Assembly: GCA_030685235.1 (NCBI GenBank)
Contig: MU839112.1
Span: forward strand, 1-64,000
Direction of reading: 5' to 3'
DNA length: 64,000 nt
DNA from: Copromyces sp. CBS 386.78
Lineage: Eukaryota; Ascomycota; Sordariomycetes; Sordariales; Sordariaceae
Under the pieces are notes generated by a model. That model saw only the letters and a list, made by a program, of their open reading frames with translations. It was not told the DNA's origin and searched no databases. A program made the position numbers and the translations under genes. Of this stretch, positions 59,601-64,000 are shown piece after piece. The first letter of the stretch is position 1. Every line of letters begins with the position of its first letter.

Positions 59601-61179
59601 ATATTTCAACAAGGTCTATGTCCAACCCGCATGGGCCAAGTTCAGCGACATGGCGAAGGCTGAAGACGCAACCCCTGAGGACATCGTCAAGGCCTTCCCT
59701 TTCCACTACTACTTTTCCAACGCGCCCCAGCCTTTGTTCCCTCCCGACGCCGACGTCGACACTGTTCGGGAGATTGCCAACGGCTGCTACCGCCATATCT
59801 CCAAGATCTTCACCGAGCTTGCCGATGTTATGCCCTTCGAAATCCTCCGCCGGGATCGCGATAAGGAGAACTACCTCCTCACCAACGAAGCTCGCATCAT
59901 CGCCATGACCTCCACCCACGCTGCCATGCGCCGTGGTAAGATTGCCGCTCTGGGCTTCCACTACGACAACGTGGTCATGGAAGAAGCCGCTCAGATCACC
60001 GAAGTCGAGAACTTCATCCCCTTCGCCATGCAGAAGCCCAAGGACGGCAAGGCCCCGCTCCAACGCATCGTCCTCTGCGGTGACCACTACCAGAACTCCC
60101 CCGTTGTCCAGTCTCTCGCCTTCCGCCACTACGCCAACCTTGAGCAGTCCCTCTTCTCCCGCCTTGTCCGCCTCGGCGTGCCTACCATTAATCTTGACCT
60201 CCAGGGCCGCGCCAGACCGTCTATCTCGAGTCTCTACAAGTGGCGCTACCCATCGCTCAATGATCTCCCGCATACCATGACGGCCACTGAGTTCCTCACC
60301 GCCAACGCCGGGTTCAAGTACGAGTACCAGTTCATTGACGTGCCTGACTACAAGGGTCAGGGCGAGAGCGAGCCGACGCCGCACTTTATTCAGAACCTGG
60401 GCGAGGCAGAGTACGCGGTGGCTATCTTCATGTACATGCGTTTGTTGGGCTACCCCGCGGAGAAAATCAGCATCCTTGCTACCTACGCGGGACAGAGAGC
60501 CTTGGTTAAGGATGTGTTGGGTCACCGCTGCGCGAAGAACCCCATCTTTGGATTGCCGAGGATCGTCACGACGGTGGACAAGTACCAGGGCGAGCAGAAT
60601 GATTGTACGTTTTCCTTCCCTTCCTGCCCCCTCTTTATATCCCCTTCTCCAAACAACCCACTGACACAGTGACCCACAGACATTATCCTCTCCCTAACCC
60701 GCACCTCCCGCGTCGGCTACCTCCGCGACATCCGCCGCCTAACCGTCGCCCTCTCCCGCGCCCGGCTGGGTCTATACATCCTCGGCCGCCGCTCCGTCTT
60801 CGAGTCGTGCTACGAGCTCCGCGAAGCCTTTGAGCTGCTCCTCCAGCGTCCGGACAAGCTGACCCTCGTAACCGGCGAGTTGTGGCCTTCGCAACGTGTG
60901 CTGGCCGATGAGGTCGGTAAGGAAGGACTCGAGGGCGAGACGGCCATGGAGGGCGTGGAACATCTGGGTCAGTACGTGTTTGAGATGACCAAGACTAGGA
61001 TCGAGCAGTTGAAGGAGGAAGGGAAGCAATTGCCTGGTCCCACTGAGGAGGGCGAGGGACAGGTGGAGGTCGTGGCTGCGGAAGGGGAGGAGGGTGCTGA
61101 GGTTGTGGAGTTGGCGATGCCGGATGAGGAGGAGGTGGAGGCAGTGAGGGTGGAGGGGTTTGAGGCTGAGGAGGAGTGA
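56634..61179 (+). CDS. AQR: Aquarius/Cwf11 intron-binding spliceosomal helicase
   Basis: Exons 56634-56905, 56967-57067, 57140-60604 and 60680-61179 give 1445 aa. Aquarius is an SF1 (Upf1-like) helicase that binds the intron upstream of the branch site in the activated spliceosome. The N-terminal ARM-like region includes YLWPGYGEDSSN and the helical block DLFRRALSMTLDDSLSW. The helicase has Walker A GPPGTGKT at residues 835-842, an EEAAQ motif II near 1072, a VTTVDKYQGEQND motif with the last intron falling just after it, and LTRTSRVGYLRDIRRLTVALSRARLG as motif VI. The acidic C-terminus is Glu/Val rich. The first intron needs a GC donor (AG|GCATGT at 56906). The only nearby GT would put CTATCTCTGG out of frame and reach a stop. 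Confidence 0.94.
56906..56966 (+). other. GC-AG intron in Aquarius
   Basis: The 61-nt intron begins GCATGT and ends CATAG, with a CGCTAAC branch site at about 56949-56955. Joining 56905 to 56967 makes an AGC codon and continues LES-YLWP, matching the family. The GT at 56910 gives a frame that stops within eight codons. Confidence 0.85.
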
Positions 61180-64000
61180 TTCGGATTTGGATCGAGATTT
61201 GGATCTGAGTCTAGATTTGGGTTGTCTGTGTCTTAGTTTGGCATGGTAGACTAGTTGGTGGTTGTACTACGTAGTACACACAAGCATTTTTGGTTTGATA
61301 GTAGCGATAAAAGTGAGAATTATGGAAGATGTTACAAAATGTCAAACGCTCTAGGAAGCTATATCCCTCCTGTGTCTAATTCCGTGTGCTGCTATTATTT
61401 GATTACGACACACTTCGTCTCCTCGGTATTCTGTATAATCGTCCATGACAACGGCACATTGCTTGGTACTAGGTTCCGCAGGCTACAAGATTTTTTGTCG
61501 GTCAGCATTCGTAATGCCTATCTAATACGAACCAGATCTCCTGCCGTGTCTTTGATGTTGGCTCATATCTAAGTCTAAACCCTTCAGTGACCCTTACCAG
61601 CTCACCCTGTCGACGTATTTCTCCCCTGCAGTCTCGGTTGGGTATGAAGACTTTTGTTTTCCCCAAATATTTTATGAACATCCTGCTTGGTACACTTAGA
61701 TATGTTGGTTCTCGACATGATGTAATCAAAAAAATGATCACCATATGCAGCAACCGACCAGGATATTTGGTGTACTGGCATGTAGGGTTCTCCAACAAGC
61801 GAAGGGAAGGAGAAAAGAAGAAACACCGATGATCACATAACCCCAAATTTTTCCAAGCCGATCACTACCGAACGGAGCGGCAGAGGAGCTGGAGCTGAAT
61901 GGGTCGAGGTGAATGAATGAGAGGACCCCGAATCCTACGCGAAGGGTCCAACCTCTGACGTCGTACACTACCTAGTTCGGTACTGAGAGAGGCAGACAAT
62001 CACTCACCACTCAACAAGTCACGCTCACCTCGCCGTACCGGAACCCCAGCGCGGGCAAGCAACAACCGCTGCCGCCGACGTCCTGGTGTCGGTGCCGGTG
62101 CGTGCTTTCGTCGTTTGGAATTCCGAAGTTGCAAGTTACCGGTAAGAGTTGGAAGTTGGAAGTTGGCCATTGGCCATTGGCCATGCACATTGCACATATT
62201 TTTACAACGCAGAAAGTGCCCAATCAGCCAGTCTAGAGACGTGCCGTGTCCTTGGTATTTGAATGCCTTGCTTGCATTCTCTTTGCTGCTGCAAATGCTC
62301 AGCCTTGTTTTCTACCTACCGAGTCCCGATCGTGGATTCCTGGGGATGTTGGGGTTCACTTGTTAGGCGGGTACCTAGGTACCAGGAACCATATCACGAG
62401 GGAGCTGCATTAAGCAAGGACCGGACCGGACTCGACCTGTCTGATAGTATCAGCTGCTTTGTGCTGGTAGCCATTTAGTTATGACAGCTCGAAGCGTTGC
62501 TCGGAGTCGGAAGAATGAGAACAATGAGAAGCAACTGTGTAACGCGTGGCATTGTGCTTGTGATTGCAGGACCGTGGTAGACTCGCCAACGCCAACGCCG
62601 GCGAAAGACAAGGAGAGACGTTCGGGAAAGGCTGAATGAAAGGGTGAGGCAAGGGGGCACGGACTTTGCTTGATCCTTACGGCCAGGCCTCGATGGACCC
62701 TTCGTTTTGACGTCTCGTTTTGTTCGCCGGTTGTTCCATTCGTGGTTCTATGCAAGGGGAGAAGGGGGGCAAGTGTCAGTGCGGCGTTGTGCTGGGTTTG
62801 GCTTCCTTGAGTGTTTGTGTGATTTCCAGTGTTCGTTGGTTGATAGCTTATCGCTTGGCTTGGGGATTTGACAAAAGAGAGTTCATGGCCGGCCGTCAGC
62901 CTTCAAGTAAGTTGGTCGGTCATGAGCATTCTGTAAAGATGATCGCTGTTCTCCAGGCCAATGCTGAGCATGTGACGATATCTCTCAAGTCCTGTTATGC
63001 TTTACCTACCTCTCTGGTATTTCCACGGCTTTGTTATGCAGGTTATAGCCGGTCAGCTGAGACATGCTATCCAGGCTTCAGATCGTGTTTGATACGTCGT
63101 CGAAAATAATAAAGTACATTCGAAATAGTGTACACAGAATGAAGTTGTAAATGGAGGTGGCACTAACCAATCCAAACATTGGCTCCGCCGCCCCACCATT
63201 TAACTGACTTGTGTACATCGTCGTAGTTGAGGTGGGTTTCCCTGCTTGGGAATTGGAACGAACGACGACGACGACAACAAGGAGGGGTGAGACTTGGAGA
63301 GGTACAAGTATCCAATGTGCATGCGAACGCTGGGGGATCGTGCCCTGGCAGCCTGGCAGACAAGGCAGGAGAGGCAGGTTAGCCCGTTCTAGGGCAGGAG
63401 AAAGGGCATAATGCACACAAAAAAAGGATTTGAAATTTTGAAAGCAAGAATTGAGAACAAGGTGAGACTTCAGTTCGGAGTTAGGAGATGGTGAGTCCGG
63501 GCAGCAGATGTGTTTTTTGGACTTTGGTGAGAAGATGTCTTGCAGTTCGTTACTGTAGGTTGTGTCTGAATAGAACCTTGGAGGCGGCAAAAAGTGAACT
63601 TTTTTAGAGTTCTGGCGGGGTGCACGCAGCGAGGACGGCCTGAAGTGGAAGGAAGTGGGGATTCCCTGGAGCGAGGGGCAGTGGAGACTTTGAGGGGGGT
63701 ATGAAAATGTACAAGCCCCAAGAATGTCGCTATTTAATGGGACATTTTGCCCACAAAGGAACGTGTGATAGCCTCGATGGCCTGGGAGACGTACAGTTGG
63801 ATAGAGATGATGTTCAATTTACGGCCGATTGTTCTTGGGTATGGATGTTTGTGAAAGCATTCAAGACACACTTCGATATAATTTCAGGACCCAACTAAAG
63901 AATAGAACATTTGGAGAAATGATATCTGAAAGGGCCTGAGGGCCCAGGACCTACACTGGTGGGTTGACGTCATAGTGGACAGAGAGGCAGACTAAATCGA
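61180..64000. other. No gene recognised
   Basis: The interval begins with the 3' flank of Aquarius. It holds short tandem units near 62148-62185 (AGTTGGA, then GGCCATT three times). The longer frames lack ATG starts or any domain. A gene without recognisable features cannot be excluded. Confidence 0.45.

Noticed and set aside
59437..60525. 362-codon minus-strand ORF
   Set aside because: It is antisense to the Aquarius helicase core, with no homology expected from its sequence.

Overview
The window reads as euchromatic DNA of a filamentous ascomycete, most likely a Sordariomycete close to Neurospora. The evidence is short introns (about 50-90 nt, GT(A/G)NGT donors, CTAAC/CTGAC-type branch sites), fungal versions of housekeeping proteins, TTAGGG-type telomere motifs, and two AT-rich blocks. 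In those blocks old transposons carry almost only C-to-T / G-to-A changes and TGG- or CAG-derived stops, the signature of repeat-induced point mutation (RIP). The genus is inferred from these features and not proven.

Layout. 1-10.8 kb: an unrecognised protein gene with a suspicious in-frame TAG (minus), an RRM protein (plus), the tRNA 2-thiolation factor CTU2/NCS2 (minus), and an APH-fold protein with degenerate catalytic motifs and a hexapeptide repeat (minus). 10.84-19.58 kb: a three-layer transposon nest. A 1.35-kb terminal-inverted-repeat element with a 6-bp target duplication is split by a Ty3/gypsy retrotransposon with 235-bp LTRs and a 5-bp duplication. That retrotransposon is itself split inside reverse transcriptase by a solo LTR of the same family. 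20.3-30.2 kb: a tandem PH-domain protein, a possible Mediator tail subunit (minus), and a three-RRM Pub1/TIA-1 protein. 32.74-38.38 kb: a RIP-mutated PIF/Harbinger DNA transposon with a recognisable DDE transposase, carrying an inner 1.1-kb insertion with a 14-bp duplication. 40.2-61.2 kb: a gene-rich run of YAK1 (DYRK kinase), a mitochondrial PPR protein (minus), DNA polymerase alpha catalytic subunit, an intron-containing tRNA-Leu(AAG), a THO-complex subunit 1 with a C-terminal guanylate-kinase-like domain (minus), and the spliceosomal helicase Aquarius. 61.2-64 kb: no convincing gene.

How the genes fit together. Several act on RNA: Pub1, the RRM protein, THOC1, Aquarius, CTU2 and tRNA-Leu. 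THOC1 and Aquarius are divergently transcribed from one 771-bp interval and both act on nascent mRNP and introns. The most unusual observations are the THOC1-guanylate-kinase-like fusion, the nested transposon whose target duplications give an insertion order, the GC-AG intron needed to read Aquarius, and four copies of a 12-mer telomere-like motif.
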